From positions 10,694 to 28,004 of the forward strand of contig MU129123.1 in assembly GCA_014904985.1 (NCBI GenBank): a stretch of DNA of 17,311 bases. The letters are read 5' to 3'. Below, piece by piece: positions 9,030-17,311 of the stretch. A program made the translations under genes and the position numbers. Under the pieces are notes generated by a model, which saw only the letters and a list, made by a program, of their open reading frames with translations, did no database searches and had not been told where the DNA came from. The first letter of the stretch is position 1. Each line of letters opens with the position of its first letter. The stretch comes from Hydnum rufescens UP504. Taxonomy: Eukaryota; Basidiomycota; Agaricomycetes; Cantharellales; Hydnaceae.

Positions 9030-10047
9030 TAAGAACGAACGAGATATTTGAGCAAGGAAAGGGTATCGAAGCGCCGAGGAACTATTCCCGACGCCAAATC
9101 CGATGGCGAAGGTTACGGCCGTTGCCGGCTGTGCAGTTTAAGCCTGAATGAGGCTGTGCTTCCCACGTGCGCCCAGACGAGATAGACGTATTCTTCGCAT
9201 GTCCACGGATGATATCTCTACGACAGGGAAGGATCCGTCTTTACAATGCAGTGTATCTACTACACGATGAATTTCCCTTGAGCCCCTGTTCCCCCAGTGT
9301 TCCCTGCCCGCATTCTCAATCATGGGCGTCCTACGAGATCCCAATCGTCTGCGCGCCATTTGTCTGGAATTGATTTCCATAGATCTCAACGTGTACCACC
9401 CCGATTCCTGACATGTCCAACACCACGCTCTGTGCAGTTTTAATCCAAAAGTAATAGAAAGATCTCGGGGTTTGTGGTTTTCTGAATGACAGTAGCTATG
9501 GAATACACGAACTCGATTTGTATTTGCCTCTGTTAGCTCCGGCCACTAGTACTGAGGCATTGAGCATCAGTGACTGCTCGCCAGTAAGTACCGCTGCGAC
9601 CGTATCAACCGGTCCGTATGACCTCTATATGTTTTCCCTTAGGAATCATCGCCCAATACGGCATGTCCATCAAGAAGTACCAGGCTTCGCCAAGGCTGTG
9701 ACCGTACCCCATTCATCAATAATAAGATGTGGCTGGTCTTCCCCTATGCGACCATTCATACGACTATTTGGGCAAATATGAACGCCCAGCGATCTCACGA
9801 TAACAGTCTCGTGCACGCACCCAGCTGCAGCGCCCCGAGTTCTTATGATGGGGGCCACACACATCGCCATACGGAACACGCGGCGTACTTCGTGCAATCT
9901 CACAATTGCAGTGACGAGCTCTGCCACGTTACCGCCTTCCAGGTATCGCATGAATATCTGATCTACCGTATTTCGATGACGATAACAAGAGGGGGCGTAT
10001 CGAGACAGGAGCGCCCTATAGACCCACTTACATGTCGAAACTATCAA
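9030..10047 (-). pseudogene. decayed membrane-protein gene, possibly RTA1-like
   Basis: No frame stays open across this stretch, but pieces appear in the right order for the RTA1 family (seven-helix lipid-translocating or resistance proteins). On the minus strand these are GGNVAELVTAIVRLH, then MAMCVAPII...AAAGCV and VIVRSLGVHICPN (about 9950-9770), then AWYFLMDMPYWAMIPKG near 9690 in another frame, EFVYSIATVIQ near 9500, and REIHRVVDTLHCKDGSFPVVE near 9290 followed by EEYVYLVWAHVG in a shifted frame. These resemble the family's APxxxAAxxY, xxxxDxxS and FRxxYRxxExxxG blocks. Several frame changes would be needed, and intron positions are unclear. It lies upstream of, and on the same strand as, the STIMATE-like gene. 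The assignment is weak. Confidence 0.3.
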
Positions 10048-10477
10048 AACGGAACAATATCCTCCGCGACGTATTCCGAAACATAGCCCTTCTTGATACG
10101 ATATGTATATGTCGCTTGTCTCTATTTTGGAATCGTCTGCTCGTTTGCGTGCCGGGGTACATATTGTTCATATCTTTGTGTTGGTCTATAGTGAGACATT
10201 CCCAATGCATGTTTTCACGCAGGCAATAATCCACTGAGCGGAGCGCCGCTCTGGCTCCGCCTCTGAAAAGATCGGCTACGTACTGCCATCGGGACCCAGA
10301 GATTTCCTTATGTGGAGGCCAATGCATGAAATCACAAATGAAAGACGCTTTGGATCTGGTGTCACTGCTCGTACTACGAGAGCGACAGAAGAATGTAGAC
10401 GAATGTCGAACATGTAGGAAGTAAAGCAAAGCAATAAAACAGAGGCAAATCAGTACCCAGGTATGCAAGGTTGACAT
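10028..10477 (-). CDS. hypothetical ORF with N-terminal hydrophobic segment
   Basis: This 149-codon frame begins MSTLHTWVLICLCFIALLYF, a good single membrane helix or signal anchor, followed by a basic, low-complexity-poor stretch without known motif. It directly precedes, and overlaps by about 20 bp, the frame with RTA1-like pieces, so it might contribute the first helix of that decayed gene. It also overlaps the end of the single-pass protein's frame by about 28 bp. Coding status is uncertain; most of the C-terminal half does not look like a conserved protein. Confidence 0.25.
   Translation of the reverse strand: MSTLHTWVLICLCFIALLYFLHVRHSSTFFCRSRSTSSDTRSKASFICDFMHWPPHKEISGSRWQYVADLFRGGARAALRSVDYCLRENMHWECLTIDQHKDMNNMYPGTQTSRRFQNRDKRHIHIVSRRAMFRNTSRRILFRFDSFDM
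10231..10264. repeat. GC-rich hairpin
   Basis: CTGAGCGGAGCGCCGCTC contains the stem GAGCGG / CCGCTC with a 4-nt loop, followed by TGGCTCCGCCTC, which repeats part of the stem's complement. It stands out against a mixed background and could be the mark of a short repeat element. No function can be assigned from one copy. Confidence 0.35.
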
Positions 10478-11745
10478 TTATGTACCGAATAAGATATAGA
10501 TGATATATATGTGGGATGGATAGGGCAGGATATGAGATGGTCCGAATACGCAGTCGAATAGCTGTGCTCCGTTATGACCGCCATGAGTTGTATAACGCTA
10601 TGGGAGAATAGCCGCCTTGGGATTTTCGGGGGGTCGCTCGCGGCAATCGTGGTCCTGTAGGTCGTCAATATAGAGGGTCGACCCGTATTGCGTTTGGAAG
10701 GTGCCTCCGTGTCATGTGCTACTAGTCCCTGCTCTTCCTCAGGGAGATCGTCCCCAGACCCAAAATGAGCCTTGTCCTCGTTTCCCCCGTATATAGAGGG
10801 TGCGACGGACGTGCGATTCCAGTTGGGCGCATGTTGTGGTAGCCTGAGGCTCGGCTCGATGATCTCGTAATCGTCAATGATTGAGACCCGCGTTACTCGT
10901 GGCTTTCTGTACATGCGACGAATCCACACGAATCCGAACCAAGGGCGATAAGGAAAGCAATGATCACGATTACCAACATTGGGATGATCCAAGCGGGTGC
11001 TTTCCTATGGTGACAGCAGCTGGTAAGAAAACGCTACTAAAATCAGTGAAATTTGGGCTACTTGGGGCGGTGGGGCAAGACCACTGGCGCTGTCGGACTT
11101 GCGCCGAGGAATCTGGATAATGTTGATGCTGATAATGATTTGGATGATTGCACTTTGGTTGGCTGCACTTTGGCAAACTCATTGGATGGATTTGAGAAGA
11201 GACAAGTGCTGTTCTTTGTGGATTTGATAACAATAGAATCTACGGGGCAAAAGAGTCAGGAAGGGTCCGTACCAATGCCCCGGACTGTACGCACGAGAGA
11301 AAGTTTGAGCGCCAGTTTTATCCTTAACGAGGAACTGTACGCGTGTGCCTGAGACATAATGCAGTTCAGCGATAGCCATGAGGCAGAGTGAAGTATCCAT
11401 ACCACCAATGATATCGACGACCCAGGGAACTGAAGTCGTGGTTCCGTTCAACGAGCCTAAGTCGTCTAAAGTTTGATTGTGAAGGCTGCTGGACACAACG
11501 TGGACACAGATCATATATGTAAGGACGAGCTTGAGACAATTCTAGAAGCACACATATCTCGAGGTGCAGTGGTGGATCCCCAGTGACATTTACATGGACC
11601 AATTGACACTGGCGGAGAGACGTTCTAGGTACGCGCTGTCGAGCATGAGCACATTGGGACGGATGAGAGGAACGCACGGTACAGTGATATTTGTGGCAGC
11701 CTCTATCGTCAAGAAGAGTGCAGCGAAAAGTGGCACTCGGCGCAT
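10450..11745 (-). pseudogene. secreted single-pass membrane protein, agaricomycete type; one frameshift
   Basis: Five exons can be read: 11745-11683, 11608-11554, 11465-11295, 11239-11062 and 11004 downwards, with GT-AG introns of 74, 88, 55 and 57 nt. Exon 1 is a signal peptide (MRRVPLFAALFLTIEAA). Then come VHVNVTGDPPLHLEI, a sheet-rich stretch ending SGTRVQFLVKDKTGAQTFS and VIKSTKNSTCL, a Ser/Thr stalk, and the helix APAWIIPMLVIVIIAFLIAL. This resembles a common mushroom family with extracellular VTWxGGxPP and GTSxxFxVTDxxG repeats, stalk, helix and basic tail; I know no function for it. Directly after the helix (about 10935) the frame must shift by one base to reach WFGFVWIRRMYRKP and a 160-residue acidic and Ser-rich cytoplasmic tail ending at 10450. 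Without the shift the protein stops after about a dozen residues. It is either a new pseudogene or a sequence error. Confidence 0.65.
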
Positions 11746-11790
11746 CGGGGACAGCAAAGGAAAGGCACAGAACTGCTATTGCATTTGATC

Positions 11791-11798
11791 CTTTTATA
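11791..11798 (-). promoter_or_regulatory. TATA box of the single-pass membrane protein gene
   Basis: TATAAAAG on the minus strand lies about 46 bp upstream of the proposed ATG at 11743-11745. Position and sequence fit a core TATA element and support the chosen start. No other promoter element is claimed. Confidence 0.5.
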
Positions 11799-12384
11799 CC
11801 ACCTCTCAGGTACAGGAAAACCATCGATTTCAATTGACGCCCACGGGATGCTGTCCCCGCTTTACCGTATTTGATATTTGAAAGAGCAACCTCATTGCTT
11901 CCGAACCCACCACCAATCCATCCATTCCCTACCGCCTGTCTTGCAAACAGACGTTTTCGCTCACAGCATGGAGTAGCGAGTAGGGATCTTGAAATTTCTG
12001 TCTGCCTCGCGATCGTTTTCTTCAGACTTGCGGAATGGCATGGATCCTGGCGTTATGCGATTCTTTGCAAATGGATGCTCGAGAATTTGAATAAAATGAT
12101 TACTGTGCATTCAGCCTCCAGTTACACCAAAAAGGCGCAAGTCCTGGTCACTATCTGCTTGCCACAATGTATTGCAGGCCTTCCCTATTCCCCTCGGGTG
12201 GCTGTAACTGTGACGAGGTCAATGAAAATCAGCGGAAGCAAAGCTTCGGTTGTCCCCGCTTCTTCTCTCATATAGAGCAGTTGCATGAAAGTAATGGGTC
12301 TTTCATTTGGCATTAATTGAGATGCCGCATCCATTCTAGTTTATATTTCTTGCGAATTTTCGTCTGCCGAGGTTTCTATCTCTA
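11799..12384. other. intergenic region between two divergent genes
   Basis: This separates the minus-strand membrane protein from the plus-strand kinase relic. A plus-strand frame of 134 codons (11871-12275) is open but has no recognisable motif and no clear family. I see no repeats or RNA genes. It would hold both promoters. Confidence 0.4.
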
Positions 12385-13987
12385 ATGCTACCGAGCACGC
12401 CGTTCCCGACATCTTCAAAATCTTGGTTCCATTCCCCACACCATTCAACATTGCCGCAGGCCTAGCTTTGCCTTTCAATCTCTGAGTACTCAACGTCCAG
12501 AAATTGTTTTCACAAATCCTGACGCGCCACCTCGATCCTCTATCTATGTCAATGCAGAGGCTAGGGAACTTGCTAATCTAGAGTTCGTAGAAGAGCCATT
12601 AGCAGTCCCTGCGGAGCAGGGTCACGGCTTTCTTCAGATAGAATTTGGCGACGTGATAGGTCCAGAAAAGCGCTACAAAATTGTCCGGAAACTCGGGTGG
12701 GGTGTGAACTCGAGCATCTGGATGGCCTTTGACAAGATGTACGCTATAATTAATAGTGTGTGCTCATGGTATACTCATGGTCTCCTCAGGGAAAAGAGAT
12801 ATGTTGCCATCAAAGCCCTGACAGGTTATTCGACTAAGCTGTCTAAACGAGGTTTGACATGGGAGCTCTCCGCCTTGTGGCACGCAGCTTTGATATCTCC
12901 ACTCCCGGGCTTCAAATCTACTCATCATCCTGGACGGGATCAAGATGGTGACCATTTATGCATCGTCACAGACGTTTTCGGTGGAGATGTGAAGTCCCTC
13001 CAAGTCAATGTTGCTGCTAACAAAGGGCCGCCGTTGGGACTCGCTGAAACCTATTCTCTTGCATACATTGCGGGGTCTCGCCCACATGCATCACTGTGGC
13101 GTTGCGCACACAGATCTAAAGCACGACAATATTATGTTTGATGTGGGCCCACTCACACAGGCTGACATCACAGCGCTCATCGAAGAGGATCCGCCTCGAT
13201 GCCACCCTCCTGAACAGAGCTGGAAATATACGGTTCAGGCTGCCATCTCTCAACCACTACCCCTTTGCTCTCAGAGGCCATGACTCGGACCTATATGGTC
13301 GCAGATTTTGGCAGCGGTAAGGAATGGCTGGATGCTCGCAGTGCGTGCCAACATTGATATCGGACATTATATAGCACGGCCGTCCACCTTTCACACTTAT
13401 GATGAGATCACTGCTCACCCCCTTCGTGTGCCGGAAATTATTCTTCGAGGCCCATGGGATGAGAGGGTCGACATTTGGGCGTTCGGATGCCTGGCACGTT
13501 CGTCATTGCCGGCATTCATTTTCCACTCACTGACAGACCAAGTCTTCAGATATTTGAATTTACCATTGGCAGCGCTCTCTTTGTGTACGAACCGCACCGG
13601 GAATATGGCCTCGACGAACCGACGGCACATCTCTGGCAAATCCTCTGCTTCACGTGCGAGCAAGTTGAGGCAAGTAAGCTCGGGGCCAGTACTTTGACCT
13701 CACTGTCAACCCCGAGGACGTTAGCGACCTGTTCTGTATGCCTGTCCTCATTGAGCGACAACCCTTGCAATATGATCCCTTATTGGCAACTTACAGGTGA
13801 GCTCAAGGCCTATCCACGCCTCCCTAATTGCCGTTTACTACGATAATCAAGAAATATAATGTTCTGGAAGATGAGGACGCGCTTGCGATGGCGGTGATCA
13901 TGCAGAGATGCCCGCATTTAAATCCGAAGGACCGAGCAACGGCACAAGAATTACTTCAGGATCCTTGGTGGCAAGATGTGGTATGAC
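12385..13987 (+). pseudogene. SRPK-like serine/threonine kinase relic
   Basis: Kinase pieces come in full order. The N-terminal part is FTNPDAPPRSSIYVNAEA, then GDVIGPEKRYKIVRKLGWGV (Gly loop), an intron (12739-12789), YVAIKALTGYS (Lys), HPGRDQDGDHLCIVTDV, LLHTLRGLAHMHHCGVAHTD (HxD loop; HTDLKHDNIMF), MTRTYMVADFGS (DFG), an intron (13317-13374), then VPEIILRGPWDERVDIWAF. A GC-AG intron (13494-13549) follows, then IFEFTIGSALFVYEP and the tail NPKDRATAQELLQDPWW, stop 13985-13987. It resembles the SRPK-type kinases expanded in mushrooms; the intact enzyme would phosphorylate Ser (often Arg/Ser-rich substrates). Frameshifts are needed near 12458, 13042, 13265 and 13690, and the last intron (donor 13797) does not join in frame. 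The presumed start MLPSTPFPTSSKSW (12385) is separated from the rest by the first shift. Confidence 0.85.
13494..13549 (+). other. GC-AG intron in the kinase relic
   Basis: The exon ends ...WAFGCL and the next begins IFEFTIGSALF, both in phase 0. The 56-nt segment between starts GCACGT and ends CTTCAG. A standard donor would be GTACGT, so this is either a genuine GC-AG intron, a minor but known class, or a donor mutated during decay. Confidence 0.6.
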
Positions 13988-14648
13988 CGTAGGTACAGTA
14001 TGTATAAATGTCCAATGCTATTTCCCCCTCTGGAGCACCTGAGCATGCTGTAAAATTGGACAAGTATTTACCGTTGAATCTAACGCATCAATGGCTTTGA
14101 TAAAAGCTGGGCCTGGAGAAGCCCTAATACAGAGGGTCTTCCAAGACTCAAAAACCCGTCTGTTTACAGCGATACTCATATCGATAGGGAAGTTTGATTT
14201 TGTTGCCCATCCAACAACCAAGAAGATTTGCGTGAAGAATTGAATTGAGCATGTGAGCTGTGTTCCGGGGTCCCACCCCATGACTGCGGCATGAGTAGCC
14301 GGTCAACTCAAACCACAATGAGGGAATCCCAGGCCAGCTACCAGTGGCACGACAAGAGTCTGCTGGCATCGGGGTCTGGCGACAGACATGGTTTGCAAAG
14401 TGCAGACGTGTATTCAAGATGAGAGAACAAAGGGTTCGGCGTTTGCCGTGATGCACATGACCTCTCGAATTACATATGGGCCCCGGACACCCTCGCTGAG
14501 TGCATAAAAACATCCCGGATCGAACCAGCCACAAAAATTGAATTTCCCTATCGATATGAGTATCGCTGTAAGAAAGAGATCTCGGAGGCCCCTACAATTG
14601 TGAATCCAACTAAATATCGAGTATCGGCGAATCAGCCTGTTTTCGGAT
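13988..14648. other. intergenic region with a 38-bp inverted repeat pair
   Basis: No gene is recognised. The notable item is an imperfect inverted repeat, 14164-14201 against 14534-14571, around about 330 bp (described separately). Minus-strand frames (14018-14281, 14148-14534) show no known motif. Confidence 0.4.
14164..14571. repeat. 38-bp inverted repeat pair flanking about 330 bp
   Basis: The left copy (14164-14201) starts TTACAGCGATACTCATATCG; the right copy (14534-14571) is its reverse complement with about three mismatches near the inner end. Both contain a short frame MSIAV when read outward. They could be terminal repeats of a small non-autonomous element, but no convincing target duplication is seen; duplicated gene starts are another possibility. 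Confidence 0.55.
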
Positions 14649-14650
14649 TA

Positions 14651-15371
14651 CAGTCTTTGACCGGTCACTGAACTCTACCAGTCACTGAATCACCTCAATT
14701 ATCTCCACCATTTCAAGTTGTAGCAGCTTGATTGTGGGCTCTATTTGATCACACTGATGGGAACTTTCACTGTACCAAATTTGGTGTCAATATGTTTAGC
14801 TGTTGTTGCATAACATAGGGAAGAGTGTGATTTTGTAAAATGTCTGAAATCTGCACCAGCCCCCACAGCACCACACAAAGACCCATCCAGTGATTTTACA
14901 TGCAATCCTACATCAGAAATACAACTAGATAAGGATCTTAAGAGGTCTAGCTCCAGAGCTAATCTAGTCAACTGCTCTCTGCATCACCGGGAGGCTCTGC
15001 GGAAGCAAATTGGAGACCCAGCGGGACTTTCACCACTTCAGATACGCACTACAGGGCTTAGAATACTTCAAAAAGCATCAGAATATGCATGGAATCACAT
15101 TTTAATTACATGCCAATAGACACGATAAAAAAACAGCCTCGTCCAATCACTCCAGGAAAAGTGCTTCAGTGACTGGTCAAGTTATAAAACAAACATCAAA
15201 ATGGCACAACATAACATCTCCCCCAATATTGTTCAGACTGCTCTGAAATTGTATACATGGGTAGATGGGATATCCTCCTACTAGATAGTAGACAAAAACA
15301 ACCAAAAAACAATATTGTGCTGGCAGCGGCAAGGTTCTGGGAAATTTGATTCAGTGACTGGTCAAAGACTG
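14651..15371. mobile_element. MITE, Tc1/mariner type, with TA target duplication
   Basis: Terminal inverted repeats of about 22 bp begin CAGTCTTTGACC at 14651 and end GGTCAAAGACTG at 15371; they differ at about one position. Both ends are flanked by TA (14649-14650 and 15372-15373), the target duplication of Tc1/mariner transposases. Extra copies of the terminal motif CAGTCACTGAA lie just inside: 14679-14689 in direct orientation and, inverted, near 15163-15177. The 721-bp body has no transposase; a 76-codon minus-strand frame (14741-14971) shows no DDE motif. It is therefore a non-autonomous element moved in trans. It sits between two convergent kinase relics. Confidence 0.8.
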
Positions 15372-15373
15372 TA

Positions 15374-15674
15374 CCTCTTGTGTGTACGTACGTACAGTTT
15401 GTACACCTGATTTGCCGTATCTTGATTCTTGACGGGCACCCTCATTTTTTTTTCAGCCGAATACTATTATTACTGAACTGAAACTGCCTAAATGAATTAC
15501 TGCTCCCCGGAATACCCGGAATATCAACACAAAAGGAGGCCAGGGTGTAGATATCTTGTATCTATAGAATGTGCCTGCGGGGAAGTGACAGGAACAGAAA
15601 GTGAACCCCATTGATATTCGCGGGGTATTGGGGTAACAGATGCAAGCACGGATATCACGTACAAAGAGGATCGA
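15374..15674. other. intergenic, 3' side of the FunK1 relic
   Basis: Nothing gene-like is seen. The stretch holds a short ACGTACGTAC run (near 15386), a T-run (15446-15455), and AT-rich sequence. It would contain the 3' end of the minus-strand FunK1 transcript. Confidence 0.4.
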
Positions 15675-17311
15675 TCACTCTTCCTCCAGAATGCGAAGAA
15701 ATATTTGGTAAGTTACACGACCACCTAGGGTCTCCATGTCTAAAGTCTCAGAGGTCTGGCCCCCTCCATACTTGGCTTTCCAACGGAGAACATTGCGGGC
15801 ATGTAGAGCCTCAACAAACAAATAAACGAGAGAACCCACCCAATGGGCGACTTTGCCGAAGTGCTCCGTTGGTTCGTACATCTCCGTCGTCATCAAGAAA
15901 TAGTTTTTCTCCACGGCGAGCTGGGTCATGTTGGTTTTCCGCCAAAGCTGGAAAGCCATGGTTGCTTCAATTCCTTCATGATAACGTGCCGTGTACCACA
16001 CGGTCACCCAGAGGAACGATTCGAGGTCGTACCGCACCCAGTGTATCTTGTCTGTCCCATCCAGGAGGTCGAGAGCCATGAAAGGCGGAGCGCCAGTGCG
16101 AAATCGACGGTTGAGATGGAGACTTCCATACTGAGGATCGATTTCGACAAACACCGCCAAATCGAAATCGATAAGGATGCCAATTGCTCGCTTATCCTTC
16201 CCACGACGGAACATGAGACTGTTCATGCTGATGTCCCGATGAAGGATTTTTGGACCGTCGTGAAGAGCACGATGACCTAACCAAAAACCTTAGCGGTTAT
16301 AGGGAGTGTCATAATCAAACAAAATGTGTACATTTGACGACATCAATAATCACTTGAGTGAAGTTGGATGTCGTGTGCAGTTGCGTCGCAGGGAAATAAC
16401 TATCCATGACGATGACGCGCAATACCCGATTGTCATCATTCTCGAAGCGCATTTCCCCCGTGGGCCATCGACCGTGGAATAAAAGTCTTGATGAAGAAGC
16501 ACTTGTGGAATATGGCCAAGTATATGCTCGTCATTTCGATCCAAGGCATAGGAGCGGGCTGCCTCTAAAAAGTCGACTTCACTTTGCTTCCACTGCGAAG
16601 GCCAGCTGATTTTGACCATAAGATCTTTTCCAGACAAGTCAGAGTGATCCTTAACCTCGCCCTTGATGACACATGTGCCTCGTCCAGTAAGGGGATACTG
16701 CCGGTAAACGATTTCCTTGACAGTCACATTTATCCCATTGTGGAATTTAATGACACTTCCAGTGAAAGGTTTGGGAGAAGCAGTGGCTTGCAGTGTCTTA
16801 GACTCGTGGTCGAACACGGGAGGCGTAGGCTTATCCATTTGAGGTTCTGAATAACGGAGCCCAGAGGGCGGAGGCCGGACGAGCGCAAAAGCGTCATAAG
16901 TGATAAAATCATGGAAGCCCCACTCGCTAGGGGGAGGGGGCCCATGACAGAAATCACCCTGCCGAAGAGAGCCAAGTCGGTAACGCTAAAAGCTGCTGAC
17001 TTGATGATTCCCACTCGATCGTAGAACCACAGGCGCATGCTTGTATCTTGGATCGTAATGTTAATGACGTGGGTACGAAATCGCCCGTGAGATAGCATTT
17101 CGGGCGCATAGGAGACGGTCTGTCGTCGCTCGTCCGTATGGACCACTGTTTTGGCTTGTGGTTCCCCAGACGGTAGGCTACCGGCTGCCTGCTTCCGGGA
17201 ACCTTCGTTTGACGGACCCCATGTGCAAGTCTGCAGTTTCGCTTACATACCCGTGGGATGAGACAGGAAACGAATGGAGAGAGAGATGGGATGAGACAGG
17301 AAACGAATGGG
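15675..17311 (-). pseudogene. FunK1 fungal-type protein kinase relic (partial at right edge)
   Basis: FunK1 kinases are a fungal family greatly expanded in mushrooms; substrates are unknown. From the right edge the frames read SYAPEMLSHGRFRTHVINIT then TSMRLWFYDRVGII (the conserved N-terminal block), EWGFHDFITYDAFALVRP, LMVKISWPSQW (Lys), SEVDFLEAA (Glu), RFENDDNRVLRVIVMDSY, a GT-AG intron (16277-16331), ILHRDISMNSLMF (HRD loop), GILIDFDLAVFVE (DFD in place of DFG), RTGAPPFMALDLL, YDLESFLWV, and the C-terminus METLGGRVTYQIFL; stop 15675-15677. Single-base frame changes are needed in about 16930-16960 and 16460-16485. The last exon is intact. No ATG is found for the N-terminus, which reads upstream to about 17240 and probably begins beyond an intron or the window. 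Confidence 0.85.
17254..17310. repeat. 24-bp direct repeat, two copies
   Basis: A 24-bp unit starting TGGGATGAGACAGGAAACGA occurs at 17254-17277 and again at 17287-17310, identical, with a 9-nt GA-rich spacer. It runs to the window edge, so more copies may follow; it looks like a small tandem repeat or minisatellite at the 5' side of the FunK1 relic. Confidence 0.85.

Noticed and set aside
9727..10086. 119-codon plus-strand frame
   Set aside because: No motif; the minus strand of the same stretch has weak family-like blocks.
11871..12275. 134-codon plus-strand frame between divergent genes
   Set aside because: No domain or plausible splice context; it occupies the shared upstream region.
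13236..13277. A 42-nt intron that would bypass the third kinase frameshift
   Set aside because: It would be shorter than any other intron in the window and would delete a segment (TVQAAISQPLP) that is conserved in the kinase family, so a frameshift is more likely.
15843..16280. 145-codon plus-strand frame
   Set aside because: Antisense to the intact final exon of the FunK1 relic.
1..17311. tRNA, rRNA, CRISPR arrays, bacterial-type operons
   Set aside because: None was seen on reading; the gene structure is that of a fungal nuclear genome.

Overview
The window looks like nuclear DNA from a mushroom-forming basidiomycete (Agaricomycetes). The evidence is genes cut by many GT-AG introns of about 50-90 nt, a FunK1 fungal-type kinase, an SRPK-like kinase of the kind amplified in mushrooms, and a retroelement whose reverse transcriptase, RNase H and tyrosine recombinase resemble those common in agaricomycete genomes. 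There are no bacterial operons, rRNA, tRNA or CRISPR arrays that I can see. All family assignments are from memory of the families; no search was run.

Layout. (1) About 471-4996 is a dead mobile-element region almost free of CpG. It holds, on the minus strand, a decayed DIRS-order retrotransposon (RT, then RNase H, then tyrosine recombinase) and, just upstream of the RT, a 1.1-kb near-perfect inverted repeat (3882-4996). Bases 1-470 keep normal CpG and are unassigned. (2) From 4997 CpG returns abruptly. A short minus-strand open stretch, possibly the 5' stub of a host gene cut by the insertion, lies head to head with an intact eight-exon DEAD-box helicase gene, ROK1/DDX52 (5293-7533, +). (3) Convergent with it is an intact gene for a STIMATE/TMEM110-like multi-pass membrane protein (9005 down to about 7220, -). 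(4) 9030-10477 (-) holds a decayed membrane-protein gene with weak RTA1-like features. (5) 10450-11745 (-) encodes a secreted, single-pass membrane protein that fits five exons but has one apparent frameshift directly after the transmembrane helix. (6) 12385-13987 (+) is an SRPK-like kinase relic with at least four frameshifts and one GC-AG intron. (7) 14651-15371 is a Tc1/mariner-type MITE with TA on both sides. (8) 15675 to the right edge (-) is a FunK1 kinase relic with two frameshifts.

The functional picture is two conserved housekeeping-type genes (ribosome biogenesis helicase; membrane protein) between a silenced transposon island and a stretch of rapidly decaying, lineage-specific genes. 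The most interesting signals are the sharp CpG-desert boundary at 4996, the long foldback beside the retroelement, the possible gene truncation there, and the contrast between uninterrupted conserved genes and frameshifted neighbours.
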